Assembly: GCA_903834475.1 (NCBI GenBank)
Contig: CAILJH010000283.1
Location: forward strand, 1 to 49,683
Direction: 5' to 3'
Length of the DNA stretch: 49,683 bases
Source: an uncultured Prolixibacteraceae bacterium
GTDB taxonomy: Bacteria; Bacteroidota; Bacteroidia; Bacteroidales; Prolixibacteraceae
Made by a program: the position numbers and the translations under genes. Below are positions 15,694 to 24,089 of the stretch, in pieces. Position 1 is the stretch's first letter, and every line of letters begins with the position of its first letter. Under the pieces are notes generated by a model. It saw only the letters and a program-made list of their open reading frames with translations. It searched no databases and was not told the DNA's origin.

Positions 15694-16473
15694 ATGATAT
15701 TTTATCCCGGATTTGATATCCAACCCACCATTCAACCCATGGGTTTTACCTATGGTTCCAATGTTTTTGGACCTGAGGTAGAGAACCGCAAATTGGATTC
15801 GATTCGGAAAAGTTTGCTCGATCCTGAATGTTCAGGACCTGATCCGGTTTATTCCATTGCAATGGATGTGGGTAAAATGGAGCACCTCCACCTACTCAGG
15901 CAACATCACTTGTTATATGGTGCGGTGACATACGCTGCCGGTCGTTTGGGCGATGAACCGGTTCGAAGCCAGGGGCATATTCATAAGGTTTCACCACTTT
16001 CAGGCTGGTCAACTCCGGAAGTTTATGAAATCTGGTCGGGCAAAGCTATCATTTACATGCAGGAAACGGCTGAAGATCAGCCGGGGCGATGCTTTTCGGT
16101 GCTTGCCAATCCGGGTGATGTGGTGATTGTGCCGCCCTATTGGGCACACGCCACTATTAGCGCTGATGCCAATCAACCGCTCACTTTTGGTGCCTGGTGC
16201 GATCGTGAATATGGTTTCGAATACGACGGAGTCCGGGCTCACAAAGGCCTGGCGTGGTTTCCGGTAATTGCCCCTTCCGGAGAAATCGAATGGATGAAAA
16301 ACCCGAACTATCTGGAATGTGAATTAACAGTAAAAAGTCCTGAAATCTATTCACAGCTTGGAATAGAATCAGGAAAATCGATTTATACTCAATTTGAGGA
16401 AAATCCGGAGAAGTTTTTGTTTGTGCCCCAACCGCAATTGGTCAGGGAAGTTTGGGCGAAATTTTTCCCGTAG
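15694..16473 (+). CDS. Second cupin phosphoglucose-isomerase-like enzyme
   Basis: The 259-residue cytoplasmic cupin is of the glucose-6-phosphate isomerase family (PF06560 type). Metal-ligand candidates are H95 and H97 in SQGHIHK, E109 in TPEVYEIWSGKAIIYMQ, and H152 in PPYWAHATI; the H-x-H to Glu gap is longer than in the 10577-11140 protein. It is about 70 residues longer than that paralogue and has its own C-terminal extension ending VREVWAKFFP. Two divergent isomerases in one block suggest either two substrates or a second sugar phosphate, but this cannot be settled here. It is the last gene of the + strand block; a hairpin follows its stop, then convergent genes begin. Confidence 0.82.
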   Translation: MIFYPGFDIQPTIQPMGFTYGSNVFGPEVENRKLDSIRKSLLDPECSGPDPVYSIAMDVGKMEHLHLLRQHHLLYGAVTYAAGRLGDEPVRSQGHIHKVSPLSGWSTPEVYEIWSGKAIIYMQETAEDQPGRCFSVLANPGDVVIVPPYWAHATISADANQPLTFGAWCDREYGFEYDGVRAHKGLAWFPVIAPSGEIEWMKNPNYLECELTVKSPEIYSQLGIESGKSIYTQFEENPEKFLFVPQPQLVREVWAKFFP

Positions 16474-16475
16474 AA

Positions 16476-16507
16476 AATCCCTTCCTGCAATACTGCAAGA
16501 AGGGATT
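16476..16507. terminator. Hairpin between convergent genes
   Basis: AATCCCTTC-c-TGCA pairs with TGCA-a-GAAGGGATT around a short ATAC loop. It starts 2 bases after the isomerase stop and lies 22 bases from the end of the opposing gene. T-runs are short on both sides (ATTTTC on the minus strand), so it is a moderate terminator candidate that may serve either direction. Confidence 0.55.
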
Positions 16508-16529
16508 CGCAATGTCACGATCAATCAAA

Positions 16530-18536
16530 TTATTCAATGATTTCCAGGATGGAATGAATTTCAAGTTTCGGAATCAAAACTGTTGATTTACCATTAGCAT
16601 AGTTCATATTCAGTTCTTTACCTTCGGGTTGCAAAATAATCTTTGCTGGTTTTGAGGCTGTTTTCAAGCTAACCGTCAGGTCGGTCAGAGAGGGAATTTC
16701 ATCATATCCGATCGCCGATTGGTTGGTGCTTTCACCTGCAACATTAATCAGATTGACGTAGGTTTTACCTTTCAGCTTGTTTATGGCAACATGCACCATA
16801 TGCGAACCCGAAACTTCAACCATTTTTTCCGGAGACAGCCGTGAAATCGTTTCGGCAATAAAATCTCGAACTACAAATGTTTTGTACTGAGAATAATCAG
16901 ATCCTGCATTAAAATAGATGCCGGCAATTTTTCCTTTTCCGACCTGCCTCATTGAAGCTGCAATAGTTTTGCTCTTATACTGGAAATCGCCAACATCGTA
17001 GAAATTGGATAATATTTTGCTGTCAGCAGCCAATTCAACCGAAAGCAGAGGTGAGCGAATGCTTCCCAGTCGATTGTTTGCTGAGAGAAATGTGGTTGTT
17101 TCGTCGGTCATTTTGGACGACTGAATTCCCAATTCACCTGCAAAAATACCGGTTGCCTGTGCTCCAATAACCAACAGCTTGCCGCCATTTTGTACATAAG
17201 TTCGCAGTTCACCAAGCAAAACGGGTTCAATGCTATCACATTCAGGAATTACAATCATCGGATATTGACTTGTTTTTCCAAGCATATTGTGTTCCATCAA
17301 AACTTCAACCGGAAGCTGATTGTCGAGCAAAGCATAAAGTGTTCCCCGAAGCTTTTCGGGCGCTCCTGAAAATGCCGACGATGCACTGTGTTGATAAGCG
17401 CGGGCAGGGTAAAGCAAAGCAATTTGCGGTATAGCCTGTGCTTTGTGACAGAACGACTGTCGTTCACGGCAGAAAGTTCCCAGCTCCGATAATGTTGTTG
17501 CCAGCCAGGGTTTGAGTGACAAGTCGCGGTTTTGCTGGAAATAGAACTGAACCCCACCGCCCATGGCAATGATCTCTGCTGCTTCCTGCTCCAATTGAAC
17601 GACTGATTTGTTGCTCATCGGCATTTTATCGCCGTTCCATGAAAATCCCCAGGCCATCAAATCCCATGGTTTGCCTTGCGGAGCCATGCAGCGGGCCTCA
17701 AAAGCCGAACGGTAAACTCCGTTTTCCGGCGTCACATCGCCCGACAAAAAATCAACCTTGTTTTCAACTTTCTCTGGCATCAGCGACGAATACGACCAAT
17801 TGCTGGTGATCTGGAATTTCGGGTCGTAGGTATGAATGGCATCCACATATTTTTTCATGTATTCCCGAAAAAGGCCCCGGGTGTATTCCAGATATTTTGG
17901 ATAATTCGGATCGTCTTTTTTTCTGGGAACTTCTGAATTTCCGGTTTTGTTTTTCCAGTCGTTCAGGACTGCTTTGCTATAATCCGGTTCAACGGCCCAG
18001 CAATCGCCATCGATCCAGGCTCCGTCAACATGATATTCACCGCTTAATTCCTTGAGCTGCGGAATCAGAATCTGATCGAGATACGGACTGAAAAACGATA
18101 TTTTTTCTCTGCTGATTTCTCCCGTGGATTTTACCAGCGCCCAATCGGGATGTTCGGTCGCTGCTTTGGCATCCATTACTCCGGAATAGTGCATGAACAG
18201 TGCCACTTTATTCTTTTCGGTCACCTCTCTCCAGAGTTTTAGCGGATCTTTCTGAAAGCCTTTGACATGATAACCAGCTTTGGTTGGATAACTCGAAATT
18301 CCGGGGTGACCTTTGCAGTCGATCTGAATAAAATCAGGGCGGACTTTGGTCAGAAAAGTGTCCACCATTTCCGGAGTTAAAGTTCTGCCGGCATCCGTGA
18401 TATCTTCGCTGGCATGCAAATCGAAATGGACTCCGAAAAAACAATCGGCACGACGAAGTTTCTCTGGATTTTGTGCCTGAGTGGTGAGGTATATCCATGT
18501 GAAGAGGATCAGGATTACGAGTATCTGTTTATTCAT
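16530..18536 (-). CDS. Putative secreted TIM-barrel glycoside hydrolase (GHL6/alpha-L-fucosidase-like)
   Basis: The product is 668 residues with a signal peptide (MNKQILVILILFTWIYLTTQA). The N-terminal half is a (beta/alpha)8-type sequence with FFGVHFDLHA (34-43), DFIQIDCKGHPG, ALFMHYSGVMD and YHVDGAWIDGDCWA. These resemble alpha-L-fucosidase-like and GHL6 hypothetical glycosyl hydrolases, where an Asp in a W-x-D/D-G-D strand is the nucleophile. From ~380 to ~520 there is a glutamine-amidotransferase-like segment (QIALLYPARAYQH, YPMIVIPECDSI, YVQNGGKLLVIG) as in beta-galactosidase trimerisation domains. A beta-rich C-terminus follows. I cannot assign a CAZy family with confidence. It is the last gene of the minus-strand glycan region. 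Confidence 0.6.
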   Translation of the reverse strand: MNKQILVILILFTWIYLTTQAQNPEKLRRADCFFGVHFDLHASEDITDAGRTLTPEMVDTFLTKVRPDFIQIDCKGHPGISSYPTKAGYHVKGFQKDPLKLWREVTEKNKVALFMHYSGVMDAKAATEHPDWALVKSTGEISREKISFFSPYLDQILIPQLKELSGEYHVDGAWIDGDCWAVEPDYSKAVLNDWKNKTGNSEVPRKKDDPNYPKYLEYTRGLFREYMKKYVDAIHTYDPKFQITSNWSYSSLMPEKVENKVDFLSGDVTPENGVYRSAFEARCMAPQGKPWDLMAWGFSWNGDKMPMSNKSVVQLEQEAAEIIAMGGGVQFYFQQNRDLSLKPWLATTLSELGTFCRERQSFCHKAQAIPQIALLYPARAYQHSASSAFSGAPEKLRGTLYALLDNQLPVEVLMEHNMLGKTSQYPMIVIPECDSIEPVLLGELRTYVQNGGKLLVIGAQATGIFAGELGIQSSKMTDETTTFLSANNRLGSIRSPLLSVELAADSKILSNFYDVGDFQYKSKTIAASMRQVGKGKIAGIYFNAGSDYSQYKTFVVRDFIAETISRLSPEKMVEVSGSHMVHVAINKLKGKTYVNLINVAGESTNQSAIGYDEIPSLTDLTVSLKTASKPAKIILQPEGKELNMNYANGKSTVLIPKLEIHSILEIIE

Positions 18537-18597
18537 GGTTCAGGAATATTTTATGAAATGTGAGTTAAAAATAACAAATGTTTTCTTCATTTATCTC

Positions 18598-18633
18598 AAA
18601 AAAAATCCCTTTGCCGTTTCCGGAAAAGGGATT
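18598..18633 (-). terminator. Rho-independent terminator after the six-hairpin glycosidase
   Basis: On the minus strand AATCCCTTT pairs with AAAGGGATT around a CC/GG-closed loop and is followed by eight Ts. It lies 50 bases after the stop of the 18683-21370 gene, so the 16530-18536 gene likely depends on readthrough or its own promoter. Confidence 0.75.
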
Positions 18634-18682
18634 AACTAAAACCTGATTAATAATTAAACTATTTATGAAAAAGAGATGCCCG

Positions 18683-21370
18683 TTATTTTATGCGATAGAT
18701 TTGTAGGACATCAAGCATCGCCTGGTTGATTTCGACATTCATGTTTTCATTGGAAGGCTCAAAAGTGATGCTAATCTGATGTTTACCTTTGGTCAGATTC
18801 GTTTGCACGGCATTTGTAAATCCCCAGTTCGACCATTCATTGGTTCCACGTTGTGGAAGAACGATGGTTCCGGAAAAGTTTCCATCAATTTTTAAGCTTC
18901 GAATTGCACATTTGTTTTCGGTATTGATCGGACCGTTTCCGTTGGCATACCTGAAGTTAAAAGCATAAGTTCCTGAACTGGAAATCTCAACCGGAATGGC
19001 AATTGTTCGGTTCACTGTTTTACTGAATTCCACAAAACCATCGCCCTGGAAGTTCTTGAATGAATTGTTTGATTTTGGAGCAAATTTCTCTACTTCAATT
19101 GTTTGGACAAATTCTTTACTGACAATAACTACCGGTTCGGATGCAAATGATGGAATATTGTTTGCATCAACTGTTATTACCTGATATTCTGCAAAATCAG
19201 TTGGGTCTACTTTTAAGGATGTTTTTGTTGTTTGCTGAATAGGCTTTCCATTTTTCAGAATAGTATAGAATTTCGCGCCTTCAATTGGCTTCCACGAAAG
19301 GTTTCCACCTGTATAGCTTACTACTGGCGTTTCCAAGGTGGTATAGTTGGACACTTTATTGATTTTGGATTCCGGAAATTCACGATTTGTCAATACGATT
19401 CTGATGTCATGTTTTCCGGTTAAAGTACTTGAAATGGCGGACATTGCCGCGATTTTTCCGTCCAGTTCAAACGATTTGATTTCGTTGCCAAAACCTTCCA
19501 GTTCGATCTTCAGGATTGACTTCCGGTATTTGAAATTGGTCAACGAGCGTTTACCGGCTAAAGCCTTTGGAACAAAAGGATGAAACACCAGACTGTCGGC
19601 ATGAAAATCAATTCCGAACAGAACTTTGTGAACCAGGCTCAGATTGCCGGAAAGGCTCCAAAGCATGTTGCTTGAATTGATTTGTGTTCCGGCAAAATCG
19701 CCATTATCGGATACAAAGTTTTCCTTGTTGGTCAGGAAAAGTGCGGCAGGGCGATAAACCGCTGCAATTGATTCTAAAACCGCTTTTTCATTTCCAGCCT
19801 TTGCTGAGGCCAATGCCCAGTATGACTGGACAAACGGCCAGACTGCATTGTTGTGATAAGGTGGAATTCCCGGGATTTGTGGATAAATGCACGAAATCCC
19901 GAAATCAGTTTCCGGAGTGTTCGCGATAACCGTTTTTTGCTGCTGTTCATCGACAATTTCAAATATGACTGTCAGCGCTTCTCCCAGAGCTTCGGCACGC
20001 GAAGAAAGGCTTTTGAAATTTCTTCCGTAGATATATTGTCCGTAATAACCTTTGTCGCTCATCCATAAATGAGCATTGATTCCATTTTTAATGTTGGTAG
20101 CTAACTGGCTGTATTTTTCCGCAGCCGCTTGATCATTGAGCAATTTTGCCATTTGTGCAAGTACAATATTGGCCTGATAATGCACCGCATTTGTGCCGAG
20201 ATTTTCTGATTCGTAAATATCAACTGGTTGCATCCATCGTGGATAAGTTTCTTCCCGCCAGTCGAGAAAGGAAGATTCGCCTCGAACCATGCCGGTTTCT
20301 GGGTCATAAGCGTTTTTAAGGTCATCTTCAACAGAGTTTTTGATGATTGAATAAGCCTGTTTCAGCCAGTCCTGCTCGCCGGTCACTTTGTACAATTCCC
20401 AAGCAGCCACTGCCCAAATGATGCGATCGGTCGAAGCCGGATAGGCACCGCCTGTGCCCGTATCCTGAATGATTCGCCCGTTTTTCACCTTTCGCATCAA
20501 ACTATATTTCGCGACTTTCGGTTGTAAATGAGCCATCGAAAGAATGATGCTATAGCTGATATCCCGCGTCCAAACTCCTGCCCATTCTTTACCGGTTCGG
20601 AAAGTGCTGTCGGGTTCAACGGCATTCATCATTTCATCCAATGCCAGATTGTAAACTGCATCTGAAATCGGATATCCGGATTGATATTGAGGAAATGCTG
20701 AAGTATTGTACACTTGCTTCCAGCTTACAGCTGTTTGCTTTTCATTCGTTTTGGCATTCATAATCAGCGAAGTTTCGAAAATGCCATCTCCATCCGGATC
20801 TTTTAGTTCAAGTTCGGGATGATTGTGCAGATTATTGAAATCCCAGATTAAAGGGGCCGAATTTCCGGCTATAAACACACCTTTAAAATCAGCCTGATCT
20901 AATTTGTAGCCATTAAATAAAGTGTAAAATCCTTTTTCTTTAAATGCCTGAAATACTTCGCGCATGTCCAAACGAATGTTCCACCGGGTATTTGGCTCCA
21001 GATTTACACCTTTGGCGACTGGTAAAATATTCAAATTTTGCTTTCCAAACTGAACAGTTGTTGTACAAGTTCCTTTTTCCGGTTGAAGGGTCACTGCATG
21101 ATCTTTGCCGGAAACCATTTCATTGTCGCGTGAATTGATGCTGAACTTAAATTGAATGGTTGGATTATATCGGTCTGCCTCTGGACTGCGGTAATTTGAA
21201 GTCATATCGGTTGGAGACAGTACTTCTGATTTGAATTCGCTTTGCTCCACCCGGTTGGGATAAATGGTATATGCGTTCGATTTATAAATTACCTGTTCTT
21301 CTTTTTGCGCGAGGACGTAGATTTGCACACCGAATGCTATCAAGGTCAGAATTAGGTTTTTTGTATTCAT
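18683..21370 (-). CDS. Secreted six-hairpin glycosidase with C-terminal carbohydrate-binding module
   Basis: I start the 895-residue protein at the ATG 21370 (MNTKNLILTLIAFGVQIYVLA, a signal peptide) and not at the in-frame TTG at 21394. Residues ~230-620 form an (alpha/alpha)6-barrel-type domain with EWAGVWTRDIS (WTRD 267-270), GAYPASTDRIIWAVAAWELY and NNAVWPFVQSYWALASAK, as in GH63/GH78/GH37-like families. A beta-sandwich lies N-terminal to it (~25-220), including DPDGDGIFETS, a calcium-loop-like segment. A fibronectin-like stretch follows (~670-750), then a CBM6/CBM35-like module (~755-895, from TIEVEKFAPKS). The family and substrate are not determined. Its start lies 38 bases after the end of the GH27-like gene, so the two are probably co-transcribed. 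Confidence 0.7.
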   Translation of the reverse strand: MNTKNLILTLIAFGVQIYVLAQKEEQVIYKSNAYTIYPNRVEQSEFKSEVLSPTDMTSNYRSPEADRYNPTIQFKFSINSRDNEMVSGKDHAVTLQPEKGTCTTTVQFGKQNLNILPVAKGVNLEPNTRWNIRLDMREVFQAFKEKGFYTLFNGYKLDQADFKGVFIAGNSAPLIWDFNNLHNHPELELKDPDGDGIFETSLIMNAKTNEKQTAVSWKQVYNTSAFPQYQSGYPISDAVYNLALDEMMNAVEPDSTFRTGKEWAGVWTRDISYSIILSMAHLQPKVAKYSLMRKVKNGRIIQDTGTGGAYPASTDRIIWAVAAWELYKVTGEQDWLKQAYSIIKNSVEDDLKNAYDPETGMVRGESSFLDWREETYPRWMQPVDIYESENLGTNAVHYQANIVLAQMAKLLNDQAAAEKYSQLATNIKNGINAHLWMSDKGYYGQYIYGRNFKSLSSRAEALGEALTVIFEIVDEQQQKTVIANTPETDFGISCIYPQIPGIPPYHNNAVWPFVQSYWALASAKAGNEKAVLESIAAVYRPAALFLTNKENFVSDNGDFAGTQINSSNMLWSLSGNLSLVHKVLFGIDFHADSLVFHPFVPKALAGKRSLTNFKYRKSILKIELEGFGNEIKSFELDGKIAAMSAISSTLTGKHDIRIVLTNREFPESKINKVSNYTTLETPVVSYTGGNLSWKPIEGAKFYTILKNGKPIQQTTKTSLKVDPTDFAEYQVITVDANNIPSFASEPVVIVSKEFVQTIEVEKFAPKSNNSFKNFQGDGFVEFSKTVNRTIAIPVEISSSGTYAFNFRYANGNGPINTENKCAIRSLKIDGNFSGTIVLPQRGTNEWSNWGFTNAVQTNLTKGKHQISITFEPSNENMNVEINQAMLDVLQIYRIK

Positions 21371-21408
21371 TGGTTTGATGTTTTTGGGATTCAATTCAAG
21401 CTAAAAAT

Positions 21409-23949
21409 CTAATTCACCTGAATTTTAAAAACTGCATTTGTTTTTTCAGTAACAACATGTACCAGAATAAGATCGGTTGCCAGAAGGCTCTTCAAACTGA
21501 TATTTTTACCTGAATAGTCAAGCATTTCCCGATGGATGATTTTCCCTTCAGAATTGAATATTTCCAGATTTGCCTTGGATTCCTGACCTAAGTCAACGGT
21601 TACAAAATCGTTGGTTGGATTTGGATAGACTTTGATTTGATTGATTTGATTGTCAATGGTTAAACTCGGAACTTCCCTGACAATTGAATACGCCAAGGTA
21701 ATATCATTAAATGTGATGGTATATGTTCCGTCCTGAGGGATAGTAAACTTCAGGTTTGGTTTTCCTCCGGTAGTCAATTTGGCAGTGCCGATTAAACCAC
21801 TGGCATCGCCCCAGTCGTTGCCGCTAAAGTTGAACGAATTTGCAAATTTTAATTCATAGCTGCCGGCTTTAATCGCTACTTTTTCGATTTTCCAGCTATC
21901 AGTGGTTAAAGTCATAGCTTTGGCTGCCCAGTTTGAGAATGTACCCGAAACGTACATGGCCTTGTTTAGCTGAATAGTTGGATTGGGTTCAATTTTGTAA
22001 GCAAGGGTAGTTTCATTAAATGAAATGTCGTAAAGGGCTGTATTGCTGATATTAAAAGTGATATTTGGCGCACCGCCTGTTGATACTTTTGCCGTTCCTG
22101 AAAGCCCAACTGCATTTCCCCAATCAGCACCAGTCCAATTGCTGGTGTTGGCAAATTTGAGCTCATGGGCTCCTGATGCGATCAGTATTGAGTCGTTTCT
22201 CCACCACCCATTTTTATTTTTCATGGGCTGCAAAATCCACTTATTAATCGTTCCGCCGATAAACATGCTGGTTCCTACAGAAGTAATTATGTTTTGATCA
22301 GCGGCATAAATGTATGATTCGTGGCTGACATTAGTCACCTTAGCGTTTACTTTGACAATTCCGGACAATGAAGCTGTTGTTAGCAAGGTGGCCGTGCCAT
22401 CATTTCCGGTAATTCCTGAAACTGATTCGTTAAACGAAGCAGAAAAAGTAACCGAAACTGTGGCACCTTCAATCGGATTCCCTTTATTGTCGGTTATGGC
22501 AACCGTAGCTGTTCCTTTGCTTTGGTCAACTCCTGAAATTTGTGGTCCGGTAGAAAGTGACTTTACAAATATTGCATCTATTCCGGTAATGGTTCCTGTG
22601 CTTGGTACAACTTTAATAATCCGGCATCCATGTGATGGAATATTCGCAGAATATGAACTCGCTGAAACCAAATTACTGTGATCCCATAAATCTCGTATTT
22701 GCGCATTTCCCACAATTCCTAACGAACTAAAGTCTAAACTTCTAATTCTTGGGATATTTTCACGATTAAAAAGTCCGATAATCCAATCTCCGTTGGATAG
22801 TTGCCCTTTCCATATCTGACTTTCAACTTTGGTCGGGTCGTTTGTTAGTGGTTTCCCAACAAAGCCATCAGTATTTAATGCGGTTAACTCTTTGTTTTGA
22901 TATAACCAAAGATCGTTTCCTATGGTATTGTACTGGTCTGAAACAGTTAACGCGCCACCCGATATCAGGCAAAGCGACAATACACTTTTCTTTTCTTCGT
23001 TGTTTGCAAAAGTATTGAGCCGGATAAAGTCAGGGTCAAGGATTACATTATTTCTTCCGGATAAATATGACCAATACGTCAATCCATCCACCGCATTGGC
23101 ATAAACCGACCAGCCATCCCGTTTTTGTCCGCGGGCATTTTCGCTCCATCTCGACCACTTTCCTTCACCGGTATCTTCATTAACCCGGAACATGTGTCCA
23201 TATTGTTTTTCAGCTTCAGCCTCGTTGGTCAGGTTTGGCATCACCAGACTGAGAAATACCCCATTGGCATCAGCCGCTTCCCGCATCCAGCGCAATGCGG
23301 TCAAATAATATTCGCGTGGTCTTTTAGGTCCAACTGTTCCCAAATAACGGTCCTGTCCGGTTTCGAACCACGAAAGAAAATCAACCCGAAAGTACTTTAT
23401 GCCCATATCGGCATAGTATTTCACATATCCTTTCACATATTCTTCGGCACCGGGATGATCGACCTGAACCCAGGCAAATTTTGCATTTTCGGTCGGGTCG
23501 AGCAAACTTGAAACGAAAAGGTTGGTGCCAACAATTTTGGTTGTATTATTTCCACTGCCAACATGTACCCACAAAGGATTTCCGTACATACCCAATTTCA
23601 TTCCCTTTCCCAGCAGGTAATTCGACCACCAGGCAAAATCATGAGTCCAGTATTTTGAGTGAGAAGCCCGGTACCCGTTTACATTCAATTTAGACAGGTC
23701 GCCCCAGCCATCCATACAAATCATGTCGCAGCCCTGACTTTTCAAGTTCTTTTCCACCCAATCGATATTGGCCGAAAGTTCAGATTCAGGAATGTAATTT
23801 TCAGTAACTCCCTGTTGTTCCTTCAGGATATGGTGTTCATAAACACTCCAGTAGAAAGGGGCTTTGTATGGGTTATTCTGACTAAAACCCGATTGGCCGA
23901 GTATTAACAAGCATAGGATAATTGGAAGCGAATAAGTTTTGAATTTCAT
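21409..23949 (-). CDS. GH27-like alpha-galactosidase-type enzyme with SusE-like modules and T9SS signal
   Basis: The 846-residue product has a signal peptide (1-23) and a clan GH-D-like TIM barrel (~25-450). It shows CMDGWGDLSK (78-87) and KYFRVDFLSW (185-194), with D190 as the likely nucleophile. Next come an invasin/Big_1-like Ig domain (~455-545, NKGNPIEGATVSV) and two similar ~95-residue SusE/SusF-like modules (~560-655 and ~662-758), each with a [S/T]MFIGG or AMYVSG start, an ELKFAN motif and a TAK-TTGG segment. The end is a T9SS type A sorting domain (~770-846, IKVYPNPTNDFVTVDLG). So it is probably a surface-attached or secreted alpha-galactosidase or related exo-enzyme. The exact specificity is not visible. 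Confidence 0.78.
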   Translation of the reverse strand: MKFKTYSLPIILCLLILGQSGFSQNNPYKAPFYWSVYEHHILKEQQGVTENYIPESELSANIDWVEKNLKSQGCDMICMDGWGDLSKLNVNGYRASHSKYWTHDFAWWSNYLLGKGMKLGMYGNPLWVHVGSGNNTTKIVGTNLFVSSLLDPTENAKFAWVQVDHPGAEEYVKGYVKYYADMGIKYFRVDFLSWFETGQDRYLGTVGPKRPREYYLTALRWMREAADANGVFLSLVMPNLTNEAEAEKQYGHMFRVNEDTGEGKWSRWSENARGQKRDGWSVYANAVDGLTYWSYLSGRNNVILDPDFIRLNTFANNEEKKSVLSLCLISGGALTVSDQYNTIGNDLWLYQNKELTALNTDGFVGKPLTNDPTKVESQIWKGQLSNGDWIIGLFNRENIPRIRSLDFSSLGIVGNAQIRDLWDHSNLVSASSYSANIPSHGCRIIKVVPSTGTITGIDAIFVKSLSTGPQISGVDQSKGTATVAITDNKGNPIEGATVSVTFSASFNESVSGITGNDGTATLLTTASLSGIVKVNAKVTNVSHESYIYAADQNIITSVGTSMFIGGTINKWILQPMKNKNGWWRNDSILIASGAHELKFANTSNWTGADWGNAVGLSGTAKVSTGGAPNITFNISNTALYDISFNETTLAYKIEPNPTIQLNKAMYVSGTFSNWAAKAMTLTTDSWKIEKVAIKAGSYELKFANSFNFSGNDWGDASGLIGTAKLTTGGKPNLKFTIPQDGTYTITFNDITLAYSIVREVPSLTIDNQINQIKVYPNPTNDFVTVDLGQESKANLEIFNSEGKIIHREMLDYSGKNISLKSLLATDLILVHVVTEKTNAVFKIQVN

Positions 23950-24089
23950 TTGATGTATTGTTCCGTAACTATTTGCAGGTTAGGGTTCTCTATTAAATTT
24001 CCTGTGCGGAGTTACATTTTAAATTACTAATTATCTCTTTGACGAAGCACTTAAATCGGTCGGAAAATTCTCTACTTTGCGCCTTTTTT

